Shown here: in pieces, positions 1 through 8,698 of the stretch
Layout: the number at the start of each line of letters is the position of its first letter
Numbering within the stretch: the first letter of the stretch is position 1
Assembly (NCBI GenBank): GCA_938039305.1
Contig: CALHUZ010000396.1
Span: 1 to 17,083 of the forward strand
Direction of reading: 5' to 3'
DNA length: 17,083 nt
DNA from: an uncultured Saprospiraceae bacterium
GTDB lineage: Bacteria; Bacteroidota; Bacteroidia; Chitinophagales; Saprospiraceae
Notes under the pieces: generated by a model
Told to the model about the DNA's origin: nothing
Database searches by the model: none
What the model saw: the letters and a program-made list of their open reading frames with translations, nothing else
Program-made: the position numbers and the translations under genes

Positions 1-1736
1 TCAGCGGATTCTTTGGCGGAGAGGATAAGTCCTCTTTGGTTTCTGGAGGCAGATATAGGCCATTGTCTGTTATACTGTTTGCAGCAGTCTATCAAGTTGT
101 TGGAGCACAGTCGTGGGCATATCATTTGCTAACTGTGGGGATGTATGCTTTTCTCTGCATATTGCTGTATCGAGTGATGATGTCAGTTCATACTAAGTGG
201 TCCAGTGCTAAGCAAGGTTTATTTGTCATCACAGCCACTTTGATTTATACAGTTCATCCGATCCATACAGAAGCTGTCGCAAATGCTAAAGGTCTGGATG
301 AGATTCTATCCTTGCTATTTTCGCTTTTGGCTTTACAAAGAGCACTTAGTTTTGTAAAGAATAAAAGCAACCAATCACTACTACTGAGTGCTGTATATAT
401 CTTCTTGGCACTGCTTGCTAAGGAGAATGCCGCGGCGTTTATTGTTATTATCCCAATTGTGATATGGTCTTTCCCATTCAAGACTGGAAATCATCAAGCA
501 TTGTTAGCTGTTGCTGGAGTGCTTCTATTTTCATTTATTGGTTACTGGGTGCTTAGAACAAGCATTGTCGGTTCCAGTTTTGGAGACCCACCTCTTGAGA
601 TGATGAATAATCCATTTATCAAAGTCGTCGATGGGAGATATATTCCATTTACAGAAGGAGAGAAGTGGGCTTCTATCATTTATGGTTTAGGGAAGTACAT
701 TCAGTTAGTATTTTTCCCACATCCATTAACTCATGATTATTATCCAAGGCATTTTGGTGTTGTTGATTTTAAAGACTTAGCTGTTTGGATGTCTGTGCTT
801 ATGAATGCCATATTAGTTTTGATAGCAGTAATTGGAATTAGAAAGCGATCCTTTATATCTTTTATAATCTTCTTTTTCTACGCAACCATAGGACTTATGT
901 CCAATGTCATATTTCCGATAGGCACTCACTTGTCAGAACGTTTTTTGTTTACACCATCAATTGCTATTGCTTTATTTATAGCTTATGCTTTTGTGCATTT
1001 TAGAAAAAGTAAGAAGTATCGAGTTCCTGCAGTTATCACTTTAGGTTTACTGGTTATGCTGAGTAGCTTAAAGACCATTACGCGTAATGCCGCTTGGAAA
1101 AATGACCTTACTCTTTTTACTACTGATGTTCAGGTATCTAAAAATAGTGCGAAAGTTCAGAACGCAGCAGGTGGCGCTTTATTAAGTGCCTCTTATGAAG
1201 AGCAAGACGAGACAGTTAAGGAAGACATGATAAGGAAGTCGATATCTCATCTGAACAAAGCTGTGGAAATTCATCCTAATTATAAAGAACCATATCTACT
1301 TGCTGGCAATGCCTACTCATTGATCAAAGATTATGATCAGTCCATATCGTCATACGAAAAGGCACTTGTTCTATCACCTCAGTATGAGTTGGCTCGAAAG
1401 AATCTTTTAATCGTTTTAAAAGAAGGAGCAAAGCAAGTCGGAGGTGTCCAGAGAAATTACCTAAAGGCCAGAACGTACTTAAGCAAAGTGTTAGAGTTGT
1501 CTCCAAGAGATTTTGATGCATTGGCTCTTATGGGAACTGCGTACGGAAGTTCTGGAGATCATAAAGAGGCAATAGAATTTTTTGAAAGAGCCATATCTAT
1601 AAAACCAGATATAGCCATCACATATGTTAACTTAGGCGTTGCTCAACTTAATATTGGATTAGAAGAGGACGCCCAGATTAACTTTAATAAAGCAGTTCAG
1701 ATAGACCCAAATGCTTTGGACCAAATTCAAAATTGA
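1..1736 (+). CDS. TMTC-like GT-C membrane protein with C-terminal TPR repeats (5' partial)
   Basis: The frame is open from the left edge, so the start codon lies outside the window; the TTG at 36 is inside the gene, because the codons before it encode plausible sequence that continues the same protein. The first two thirds (to about 1090) contain many hydrophobic segments. The motif HPIHTEAVANAKGLDE (about 255-302) and the GGRYRPLS stretch (about 42-65) resemble TMTC/O-mannosyltransferase-like GT-C membrane proteins. From about 1225 to 1730 there are four to five tetratricopeptide repeats, for example DYDQSISSYEKALVLSP and DHKEAIEFFERAISIKP. In the family the membrane part has a GT-C fold and the TPRs face a soluble compartment. 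Glycosyl transfer is an inference, since the usual N-terminal catalytic acidic residues would lie in the missing part. The gene ends 7 bp before the likely start of the next one, so the two may be cotranscribed. Confidence 0.75.
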   Translation, partial: SGFFGGEDKSSLVSGGRYRPLSVILFAAVYQVVGAQSWAYHLLTVGMYAFLCILLYRVMMSVHTKWSSAKQGLFVITATLIYTVHPIHTEAVANAKGLDEILSLLFSLLALQRALSFVKNKSNQSLLLSAVYIFLALLAKENAAAFIVIIPIVIWSFPFKTGNHQALLAVAGVLLFSFIGYWVLRTSIVGSSFGDPPLEMMNNPFIKVVDGRYIPFTEGEKWASIIYGLGKYIQLVFFPHPLTHDYYPRHFGVVDFKDLAVWMSVLMNAILVLIAVIGIRKRSFISFIIFFFYATIGLMSNVIFPIGTHLSERFLFTPSIAIALFIAYAFVHFRKSKKYRVPAVITLGLLVMLSSLKTITRNAAWKNDLTLFTTDVQVSKNSAKVQNAAGGALLSASYEEQDETVKEDMIRKSISHLNKAVEIHPNYKEPYLLAGNAYSLIKDYDQSISSYEKALVLSPQYELARKNLLIVLKEGAKQVGGVQRNYLKARTYLSKVLELSPRDFDALALMGTAYGSSGDHKEAIEFFERAISIKPDIAITYVNLGVAQLNIGLEEDAQINFNKAVQIDPNALDQIQN

Positions 1737-1743
1737 AAATAGA

Positions 1744-4650
1744 ATGAAGTGTTTCCTTTTTATACTAATTACGCTTTTTCAGATATTGCTTTTAAGTGGA
1801 CAAAACACAGAGCGAGATAATTGGGTTGAGTCTACTCTGGGTGGGATGACGGTCGATGAAAAAATCGGCCAGATATTTACGATAAGAGCTTTTTCAAAAG
1901 AAGACCCTGCACACATAAGAAGTGTCAAAGACCAAATTAAAAAGTATAAAGTTGGAGGGGCATGCTTCTTTCAAGGCAGCCCTGTGAAGCAAGCTCAATT
2001 AGTTAATGAGTATCAGAATCTATCGAAGATTCCATTGATGGTGAGTATGGATGCAGAGTGGGGATTAGGCATGAGATTTCCAAAGCAAGCGATAAGTTTT
2101 CCAAAGCAACAAACCATCGGTGCGATTAATGATCACCAATTGATTTATCTCATGGGTAAAGAAATTGGTAGGCAGTGTAGATTGGCTGGCGTTACTGTGA
2201 GTTTTTCACCTGATGTAGATGTCAATAACAACCCAGATAATCCTGTCATCAATGTTAGATCATTTGGCGAAGACCGATACAATGTATCTGCTAAGGCTTA
2301 TGCATATATGAAGGGCCTTCAGGATGCAGATGTTATGGCATGTGCCAAGCACTTTCCAGGTCATGGTGATACAGGCACGGACTCACATCATGAGCTACCC
2401 GTTATCCCACATGATCGTCAAAGGTTAGATAGTGTTGAGCTTTTTCCATTCAAGATGATGATCAAGCAAGGCATATCATCTATGATGGTGGCACATCTTC
2501 AAGTCCCAGCATTAGACGATAGGCCTAATCATCCTACTACGGTTTCTGAAAAGGTAGCGACTGGCTTACTGAGAGATGAGATGGGTTTTGAGGGTTTGAT
2601 ATTTACGGATGGGATGGAGATGAAAGCGATCACAAAGCATTATCCTCCTGGCGAAGCAGATGTCGCGGCCTTCTTGGCTGGTAATGACGTCATCTTACTT
2701 CCTGAAGACATTCATCAAGCTGTCGCTAAGATTAGGGCGGCTGTGGATAATGGTACGATCACGATGGAACGATTAGAATCCAGTGTTCGTAGAATTCTAA
2801 AAGCAAAGTATGACATTGGGTTAAATAGAAATAAGGGGTATGCAACATCCGAAGGATTACTTGCTGAGCTCAATAACCCAAAGGCACAAGTTCTAAAATC
2901 CAAAATTTACGAAAAGGCACTTACACTTGTAGCTAATCAACAGAAGGCGCTTCCGATTATGGATATCTCTGGAGTCAAGTTTGGAAGTGTGAGTCTTGGG
3001 GCGAAGAGTATAACGCCCTTCCAAGAAAGACTGAGTTCTTATGCAGATGTTGAAAGTTATAATATCCCAAAAGGAAGTAGTCAAGCTAATTATAGTAAGC
3101 ACTTGAAAAAATTAGAATATAAAGACCTAATCATGATATCTGTTCATGACATGAGTAGCTCTTCAAAGAGAAATTTTGGATTGGAGCAAGAGCAGATTGA
3201 CTTTATTCATCAGTTAGCAGGGAGGACAAAAGTGATACTGACATTATTTGGGTCGCCATATGCGTTGAAGAATTTTGAGTTGATACCCGGAACAATGATA
3301 GCTTATGAAGAAGATCCGCTCGCTCAAGATGCTGCAGCTCAAGCGATATTTGGCGCGATTGATATAACAGGAAAGCTTCCAGTGAGTGCTGGAGTTCATA
3401 AGGTAGGTCATGGCATAAGCATTCCTAATCTCAATAGGATAGGTTACGCCTTGCCAGAAGCTGTAGGTCTTAGTTCGGACACCTTACTTAATATTGAAAA
3501 AATAGTCAAGGAGATGATCGCTGAGAAAGCAACTCCTGGTTGTCAGATACTTGTAGCAAAGGATAACAAAATTGTATTTCATAAAGCATTCGGGCATCAT
3601 ACTTACGATAAGAGGACCAAAGTAAAATTAGAAGATATTTATGATGTAGCTTCTGTTACTAAGGTGATGGCTTCTACCATATCGGCGATGCATCTACAAG
3701 ATCAGAATCTATTTGATATCCATGCTCCTATCGCTCAATATATACCTGAAGAAGATACTACGAGTAAAGCTCCTATTATATATGAAGATGTGCTGGCACA
3801 TATGGCAGGTCTTGCTAGTTGGATTCCATTTTATAAAAACACGCTTGATGGCGAAAAGTCGAAAACTATTTCAAAAGATTATTATAGGACAACAGAGTCA
3901 CCTGAATTCAATGTTTTGGTAACTCCAAATCTTTATCTAAGATCAGACTATCCAGATACCATATGGAGAAGAATTTTTTCTTCGCAACTTAAAGAGACGA
4001 CTAATTATAAATACAGTGATTTAGCATTTTATATTCTTAATAGAACGATTAAAAATATAAGTGGTTATCAAGTCGACGGATATGCAGAAATGAATTTTTA
4101 TAATCCGCTAGGATTAAGAAACACCATGTTTAATCCCTATCGCGTCAGAGATAGATCCTTGATACCTCCATCAGAGTTTGATCAATACTGGCGCAATGAA
4201 GTGGTACAAGGAACGGTGCACGATATGGGAGCGGCCATGCTTGGAGGTGTAAGTGGTCATGCGGGATTGTTCTCCAATACTTTGGAGCTATCTGTATTAA
4301 TGCAGATGCTTCTTAACAATGGATACTACGGAGGAAGGCAATATATCAAACCTCAGACCATCGACTATTATACAAAGAGACACTGGAGATCTTCGAGAAG
4401 AGGTATTGGATTCGATATGAAAGAGCTTAATCCAGATAAGAATATGAATATGTCGGAGAAGGCGAGTCGCAATACATTTGGTCATCTTGGATTTACAGGT
4501 GCAGCTGCTTTTGCTGATCCTGATCATAACATCGTTTATATTTTTCTCTCTAATAGAACTTACCCTTCCATGAACAATAACAAATTAGGGAAAGGGGACT
4601 ATCGGCCAAAGATTCAGAGTGTGATCTATGATGCCATGATCATCGAATAA
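1744..4650 (+). CDS. Secreted GH3 beta-N-acetylglucosaminidase (NagZ-like) fused to a serine beta-lactamase domain
   Basis: A 968-residue protein in two enzymatic halves. I place the start at ATG 1744, not the in-frame ATG 1711, because 1744 gives a clean signal peptide (MKCFLFILITLFQILLLSGQ) and avoids overlap with the upstream gene. Residues about 30-370 are a GH3 domain: the NagZ loop KHFPGHGDTGTDSH (202-215) supplies the Asp213-His215 acid/base dyad, and Asp289 in FTDGMEM is the expected nucleophile. Residues about 385-560 look like a GH3 C-terminal domain. Residues about 590-960 are a class C beta-lactamase/DD-peptidase-like domain with SVTK (Ser637-Lys640), YSD (757-759) and HLGFTG (914-919, in place of KTG). 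Family knowledge suggests cleavage of GlcNAc-MurNAc fragments and hydrolysis of a peptide, ester or lactam bond. True beta-lactam hydrolysis is unproven. Such fusions occur in Bacteroidota. Confidence 0.9.
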   Translation: MKCFLFILITLFQILLLSGQNTERDNWVESTLGGMTVDEKIGQIFTIRAFSKEDPAHIRSVKDQIKKYKVGGACFFQGSPVKQAQLVNEYQNLSKIPLMVSMDAEWGLGMRFPKQAISFPKQQTIGAINDHQLIYLMGKEIGRQCRLAGVTVSFSPDVDVNNNPDNPVINVRSFGEDRYNVSAKAYAYMKGLQDADVMACAKHFPGHGDTGTDSHHELPVIPHDRQRLDSVELFPFKMMIKQGISSMMVAHLQVPALDDRPNHPTTVSEKVATGLLRDEMGFEGLIFTDGMEMKAITKHYPPGEADVAAFLAGNDVILLPEDIHQAVAKIRAAVDNGTITMERLESSVRRILKAKYDIGLNRNKGYATSEGLLAELNNPKAQVLKSKIYEKALTLVANQQKALPIMDISGVKFGSVSLGAKSITPFQERLSSYADVESYNIPKGSSQANYSKHLKKLEYKDLIMISVHDMSSSSKRNFGLEQEQIDFIHQLAGRTKVILTLFGSPYALKNFELIPGTMIAYEEDPLAQDAAAQAIFGAIDITGKLPVSAGVHKVGHGISIPNLNRIGYALPEAVGLSSDTLLNIEKIVKEMIAEKATPGCQILVAKDNKIVFHKAFGHHTYDKRTKVKLEDIYDVASVTKVMASTISAMHLQDQNLFDIHAPIAQYIPEEDTTSKAPIIYEDVLAHMAGLASWIPFYKNTLDGEKSKTISKDYYRTTESPEFNVLVTPNLYLRSDYPDTIWRRIFSSQLKETTNYKYSDLAFYILNRTIKNISGYQVDGYAEMNFYNPLGLRNTMFNPYRVRDRSLIPPSEFDQYWRNEVVQGTVHDMGAAMLGGVSGHAGLFSNTLELSVLMQMLLNNGYYGGRQYIKPQTIDYYTKRHWRSSRRGIGFDMKELNPDKNMNMSEKASRNTFGHLGFTGAAAFADPDHNIVYIFLSNRTYPSMNNNKLGKGDYRPKIQSVIYDAMIIE

Positions 4651-4672
4651 TTGAGCTATCATTGGCATGTAA

Positions 4673-5893
4673 ATGAATGTATCACTACAGATAGCAAAAC
4701 GATATCTTTTTGGCAAAAAAAGTACTAATGCCATCAATCTTATCACAGGTATTGCTATTTTAGGTATAGCCGTAGGTACGGCTGCGCTCATTCTAATCTT
4801 ATCTGTTTTTAATGGTTTTAAGCTGTTAACAAAAAATCATCTCGACCATTATAATCCGGATCTTAAAATCACGCCTATAGAAGGGAAGTTCTTTGCTGTA
4901 GATGATGATGCTTTGGCCAAACTAGAGAACCTATCAGGTATACTAGGTGTGTCCCGAGTCATAGAAGAAGTAGCTCACTTTGAGTATAACTCAAAGCAGC
5001 AAATAGGTATAGTCAAAGGGGTAGATGACAGTTTTATCGAAGTCACAGATCTCAATGAAGCTATCAATGAAGGACAGCCACGATTAAAATCATCAGAAGC
5101 TTACTATGCTATTGTTGGTAGCGGGGTCTACCGCACACTGAATATCAATCTTTCGTCTCGAATGGAATCATTGAAAATATCTGTACCTAATCGCCGGAAG
5201 AGAGGGCCTCTGGATAAGGATTTTAAGACAAGGCCATTTTTGACTTCCGCAGTATTCTCAATTAAAAACGAGAAGGACAATCAATATATCATCGTCGATT
5301 ATACCATGGCCAGTAATCTACTTGACCTGAAGAATCAAGTTTCTGCTTTAGAGATTAAGATCGATCCGTCGAGTGATATAGAGTCTTTGAAAGGTCAGGT
5401 CCAACAGATATTCCCTCAAGACACTTTTGATACTAAGGATAGAATGTCCCAAGATGCGGCATTGATCAAGATCATGAACATAGAGAAGTGGTCGTCCTAT
5501 TTGATTTTTAGCTTCACACTTGTTCTTATCATATTCAATGTGATAGGATGTCTTTGGATGATTGTTCTCGATAAACGCAAAGATCTTTCTGTCCTTCAGA
5601 GCTTTGGTGCTACTAAGAAGACCATCAAACGCATATTCTTGATAGAAGGGGCAATGATCAGTGGGATAGGTTTTTTTATAGGTCTTGTCGTCTCAGTTGT
5701 TTTTTACATTCTTCAAAAGAACATAGGCATTATTACAGTACCTGATGGGTTCTCTATCTCGAGCTATCCCATGGAAATGCATGCTTCGGATATATTTATC
5801 ATTTTAATAACTGTGATGACCTTGGGCATATGTGCTTCGATTCCTGCTTCGAGGAGGGCCGGAAGGATCTCTGGATATGTCAGAATGGAGTGA
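4673..5893 (+). CDS. LolC/LolE-like ABC transporter permease (FtsX/MacB family)
   Basis: A 406-residue inner-membrane permease. It has one N-terminal transmembrane segment (about residues 24-47) after the typical NAINLITGIAILGIAVGTAAL stretch, a periplasmic domain of about 220 residues, then three C-terminal segments (about 275-298, 322-347, 372-392) around the FtsX signature KRKDLSVLQSFGATKKTIKRIFLIEG. This one-plus-three topology and the length match LolC/LolE proteins, which with the LolD ATPase extract outer-membrane lipoproteins from the inner membrane. No ATPase is encoded nearby, so the partner must lie elsewhere, as is common in Bacteroidota. ATG 4673 lies 22 bp after the previous stop codon, consistent with cotranscription. 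Two lipoprotein genes follow downstream. Other FtsX-like exporters are possible, but the topology and motif order favour Lol. Confidence 0.85.
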   Translation: MNVSLQIAKRYLFGKKSTNAINLITGIAILGIAVGTAALILILSVFNGFKLLTKNHLDHYNPDLKITPIEGKFFAVDDDALAKLENLSGILGVSRVIEEVAHFEYNSKQQIGIVKGVDDSFIEVTDLNEAINEGQPRLKSSEAYYAIVGSGVYRTLNINLSSRMESLKISVPNRRKRGPLDKDFKTRPFLTSAVFSIKNEKDNQYIIVDYTMASNLLDLKNQVSALEIKIDPSSDIESLKGQVQQIFPQDTFDTKDRMSQDAALIKIMNIEKWSSYLIFSFTLVLIIFNVIGCLWMIVLDKRKDLSVLQSFGATKKTIKRIFLIEGAMISGIGFFIGLVVSVVFYILQKNIGIITVPDGFSISSYPMEMHASDIFIILITVMTLGICASIPASRRAGRISGYVRME

Positions 5894-5927
5894 TATTGCC
5901 TTTTTACTACTTATGAGGCATCTCTGT

Positions 5928-5959
5928 TTGGTAGGGATATTAAGATAAAAGTATATTTG
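5928..5959 (+). promoter_or_regulatory. Bacteroidota-type promoter (TTG / TAnnTTTG)
   Basis: TATATTTG at 5952-5959 is an exact match to the Bacteroidota -7 consensus TAnnTTTG. TTG at 5928-5930 (within TTTG 5927-5930) lies 21 bp upstream, within the spacing known for the -33 element. Transcription would start near 5966, just before ATG 5975, so this promoter likely drives the small hypothetical gene and the cyclophilin genes after it. Confidence 0.6.
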
Positions 5960-5974
5960 CGATCACATTTATAT

Positions 5975-6346
5975 ATGGAGGATTGGCAGATTGATTTTGA
6001 ATGGCTCAGAGTGAGACACATAGTGAAAGATTCTATGGGTCAAGATGAGCTGCCTGATCTTCAGATCATACTACTGCTTATCGGTGTTCAAGAGGCTAAT
6101 GTGCTCAAGACAGAGTATACTAAAGAGGAAAAGCAAGACTTGATGCATGTAGCAACATGTCATCTTTTATCTCTTGAAGGTTACTTCGAGTATGTAGGAA
6201 AGGATGAAGAAGGTTGGCCACATTTCAAGCAAGCGAGGATAGTGCCAGCTGAAGGAGAGAAAGCACAAGAGCTGCTACTGAAAGAGTGCATCATCAACTA
6301 TTTTAATACATCTACAACCGCTAATACAATAACTAATGAGAATTAA
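5975..6346 (+). CDS. Conserved-type hypothetical protein, 123 aa
   Basis: I do not recognise a named family. The protein is small, acidic and mostly helical in appearance, with no signal peptide and no membrane segment, so it is probably cytoplasmic. It begins MEDWQIDFEWLRVRHIVKDS and contains LPDLQIILLLIGVQE (a buried-looking helix) and a central HVATCHLLSLEGYF segment with spaced His and Cys residues. I chose ATG 5975 over the in-frame TTG 5957 because the TTG lies inside the -7 promoter element and so would not be in the transcript. The stop overlaps the next gene's start by 11 bp, so it is probably translated together with the cyclophilin genes. The sequence style feels like a conserved Bacteroidota protein, but no function can be assigned. 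Confidence 0.7.
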   Translation: MEDWQIDFEWLRVRHIVKDSMGQDELPDLQIILLLIGVQEANVLKTEYTKEEKQDLMHVATCHLLSLEGYFEYVGKDEEGWPHFKQARIVPAEGEKAQELLLKECIINYFNTSTTANTITNEN

Positions 6347-6983
6347 ATTATTAGCCATCCTATTCATATTTGGTTTGATGGCATCATGTGGTCCTAAAAA
6401 GTATTATGCTGTCATTGAGACTGATTTTGGGACGATGAAGGCAGAGCTTTATGATTCAACTCCACTTCACAGGGATAACTTTGTTAAGCTTGCTAACGAT
6501 GATTATTATGATGGTCTTTTGTTCCACCGTATCATCAATGGATTTATGATACAAGGTGGTGATCCTAATTCTAAAGATGCACCAGCAGGTGCTCGTTTGG
6601 GTACAGGTGGACCAGGTTATACTATTCCGGCTGAGATAGGCGCGCCACACTTTAGAGGTACACTTGCAGCAGCAAGAACAGGAGGCCCATCTAATCCAGA
6701 TAAAGTGTCCAGTGGGTCACAATTCTACGTGGTGCACGGCACAAGACAATCGAAAGCTGCGCTGGAAGGTATGGCAAGACAGAAGGGTATCGAGTATAAT
6801 GAGACACAGTTAGCAAAGTATCAGGAGATTGGCGGAACACCACAGCTTGATATGGATTATACAGTATTTGGAGAATTGGTAAGTGGGTTTGAAGTGTTAG
6901 ATAAGATCGCAGCTGTTCAAAAAGACGGTTCGGATAGGCCACTCGAGGATGTTAAGATGACAGTTAGAATTACTAATAATTGA
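6336..6983 (+). CDS. Cyclophilin-type peptidyl-prolyl isomerase, lipoprotein
   Basis: A 215-residue protein with a lipoprotein signal: MRIKLLAILFIFGLMASC with Cys18 as the probable lipidated residue, so it acts in the periplasm or on a membrane. The cyclophilin domain spans about residues 24-215. FHRIINGFMIQGGD (63-76) carries the catalytic Arg and the Phe-Met-x-Gln pocket residues, and GSQFY (127-131) and YTVFGEL (175-181) supply the rest. Compared with compact cyclophilins there is an extra stretch of about 35 residues between those last two motifs, a feature also present in the next gene. The family catalyses cis-trans isomerisation of prolyl bonds and helps envelope proteins fold. The gene starts within the end of the upstream gene and stops one base before the ATG of the second cyclophilin gene, so the three probably form one transcript. 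Confidence 0.93.
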   Translation: MRIKLLAILFIFGLMASCGPKKYYAVIETDFGTMKAELYDSTPLHRDNFVKLANDDYYDGLLFHRIINGFMIQGGDPNSKDAPAGARLGTGGPGYTIPAEIGAPHFRGTLAAARTGGPSNPDKVSSGSQFYVVHGTRQSKAALEGMARQKGIEYNETQLAKYQEIGGTPQLDMDYTVFGELVSGFEVLDKIAAVQKDGSDRPLEDVKMTVRITNN

Positions 6984-6984
6984 T

Positions 6985-7875
6985 ATGAAGAAGATTATAT
7001 TTATTCTCTTAGGTACTGTGTTTATTCTAAGTTCATGCTCGAAGACGACATTGTCTTTTTTAGTAGATGAGCCAGAGCAAACCAATGTTCCCGCTAACTA
7101 TAGCTTTGAGATTGATGAAACCAATTGCGAATCATTTGAGTGGGATTTTGGTGACGGTACAACGTCACAAGATTCTACACCTAATCATACATACTACTTA
7201 TCTGGAAATTATATGGTCACTCTGAAGGGCCGTTCAGGTAAGAAATTAAAAGAAGTCAAAAAAGAAATATTTGTGAAAGCACCAGAAAAATGTCTAATCA
7301 AAATAGAGACAACATACGGCATCATGATAGCCGAATTATACGACATCACTCCAAAACATAGAGATAACTTTATAAAGCTTGCTGAAGAAGGATTCTATGA
7401 TGATTTACTATTTCATCGCGTGATAAAAGGGTTTATGATTCAAGGAGGCGATCCGGATTCTCGTGGAGCTGACCAAACTGTTCGGTTGGGATCTGGTGGT
7501 CCTGGTTATCAAGTTGATGCAGAGATAACGGATAAGTTGGCCCACACCAAAGGTGCTCTTGCTGCAGCTAGAACCGGTGGCCCATCTAACCCTTTGAAAA
7601 AATCAAGTGGCTCACAGTTTTATATCGTTCAGGGCAAGGAAGTACAGGAAGAAAGCTTGATGCAGTATGAAGCACGACTTGGTATTAATTACCCGGAGGA
7701 GGTTAAAGACATGTATGTTAAAGAAGGTGGTGTGCCATTTTTAGATCAAGATTATACTGTCTTCGGTCAGGTGATTGAAGGACTTGAGGTGATAGATGCT
7801 ATTGCTGCTGTAAAGACATTACCAGGTGATAGACCAAGTGACAATGTCTCAATGAAGATTACTGTCATCAAGTAA
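6985..7875 (+). CDS. PKD-domain cyclophilin lipoprotein (peptidyl-prolyl isomerase)
   Basis: A 296-residue lipoprotein: MKKIIFILLGTVFILSSC gives a lipobox LSSC with Cys18. Residues about 30-98 form a PKD domain, shown by EWDFGDGT (52-59) and HTYYLSGNYMVTL (68-80), a beta-sandwich usually involved in extracellular protein or glycan contacts. Residues about 104-296 are a cyclophilin domain with FHRVIKGFMIQGGD (143-156), GSQFYIV (209-215) and YTVFGQV (257-263). The cyclophilin part is clearly similar to the preceding gene, including the extra stretch before YTVFG, so the two arose by tandem duplication and one gained or lost the PKD domain. ATG 6985 follows the upstream stop by one base. Expected role: periplasmic or surface prolyl isomerase. 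What the PKD domain binds is unknown. Confidence 0.92.
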   Translation: MKKIIFILLGTVFILSSCSKTTLSFLVDEPEQTNVPANYSFEIDETNCESFEWDFGDGTTSQDSTPNHTYYLSGNYMVTLKGRSGKKLKEVKKEIFVKAPEKCLIKIETTYGIMIAELYDITPKHRDNFIKLAEEGFYDDLLFHRVIKGFMIQGGDPDSRGADQTVRLGSGGPGYQVDAEITDKLAHTKGALAAARTGGPSNPLKKSSGSQFYIVQGKEVQEESLMQYEARLGINYPEEVKDMYVKEGGVPFLDQDYTVFGQVIEGLEVIDAIAAVKTLPGDRPSDNVSMKITVIK

Positions 7876-7913
7876 GATTACTGATTTTTAAGTTCATATT
7901 CATTTAGATAGAG

Positions 7914-8666
7914 ATGGCAGAGATATTGGGTATTGATGTAGGAGGTACGGGCATTAAGGGTGCCATCGTCGACACTGAGAAAGGAGTATTCATAACAGAC
8001 AAGATTAAGTATGGTACACCTCAGCCAAGCACTCCAGAAAGTGTGATGGTTGTTATCAATCAAATGATCGAAGATTTTAATTGGAAAGGCAAGCCATTTG
8101 GATGCGGTTTCCCAGCAATTATAAAGAATAACACTTGCTTCTCAGCGGCCAATATTGATGATGGGTGGTTAATGAAAGATCTTCAAACCTTCTTTTTTGA
8201 GCATACTGATAGCCAGGTCACTTTCGTAAATGATGCAGATGCTGCCGCAGTTGCGGAAATGAGATTTGGTAAAGGCTTAGGTAGAAATGGCACCGTTATC
8301 TTAGTCACATTGGGCACGGGTATCGGATCAGGCATCTTTTTAAATGGTCAACTATTCCCTAATTCTGAGTTCGGTCATCTTCTTTATAAGAAGAGCGTAT
8401 TTGAACACTATGCTTCAAATGGTGCAAGAAAGAAAAAAGAATTATCCTATAAGGATTGGGCCAAAGAGCTCAATACTTTTCTGAATCATGTCGACTTACT
8501 GATCAGTCCAGATCTAATTATTTTGGGCGGTGGAGTAAGCAAATACTTTGATACTAAATTTGGTAAGTACCTTGAAGTCGCCACAGAAGTTGTACCTGCT
8601 GCCATGGGAAATGATGCAGGTATCATAGGCGCTGCCATGACTTGTCAAGAAGCCTTAGCATCGTAA
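7914..8666 (+). CDS. ROK-family glucokinase, probably polyphosphate glucokinase
   Basis: A 250-residue cytoplasmic sugar kinase. The N-terminal phosphate-binding loop LGIDVGGTGIKGAIVD (5-20) is typical of ROK kinases. FVNDADAAAVAE (104-115) holds the likely catalytic base Asp107. TLGTGIGSG (132-140) is the second phosphate loop, SEFGHL (151-156) the glucose-contact motif, and ILGGGVSKYF (203-212) the C-terminal adenosine-region loop. The short length, the GTGIKGA loop and the lack of the cysteine-rich zinc motif of ROK repressors and ATP-glucokinases fit polyphosphate glucokinase (PPGK), which makes glucose 6-phosphate from polyphosphate, sometimes also from ATP. The donor choice is family-based inference. 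It lies 38 bp after the cyclophilin genes and is convergent with the response regulator gene, 32 bp away. Confidence 0.85.
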   Translation: MAEILGIDVGGTGIKGAIVDTEKGVFITDKIKYGTPQPSTPESVMVVINQMIEDFNWKGKPFGCGFPAIIKNNTCFSAANIDDGWLMKDLQTFFFEHTDSQVTFVNDADAAAVAEMRFGKGLGRNGTVILVTLGTGIGSGIFLNGQLFPNSEFGHLLYKKSVFEHYASNGARKKKELSYKDWAKELNTFLNHVDLLISPDLIILGGGVSKYFDTKFGKYLEVATEVVPAAMGNDAGIIGAAMTCQEALAS

Positions 8667-8698
8667 ATTAAGAAAACACTTTAAAGTAGCCTTTTCTA

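Noticed and set aside
1711..1743. Upstream ATG 1711 as start of the GH3/beta-lactamase fusion
   Set aside because: It overlaps the previous gene by 26 bp and places 11 polar residues before the signal peptide; ATG 1744 gives a standard signal peptide.
5897..5920. TGCCT/AGGCA inverted repeat after the LolC/E-like gene
   Set aside because: Short stem, 14-nt loop and no following T run; likely chance.
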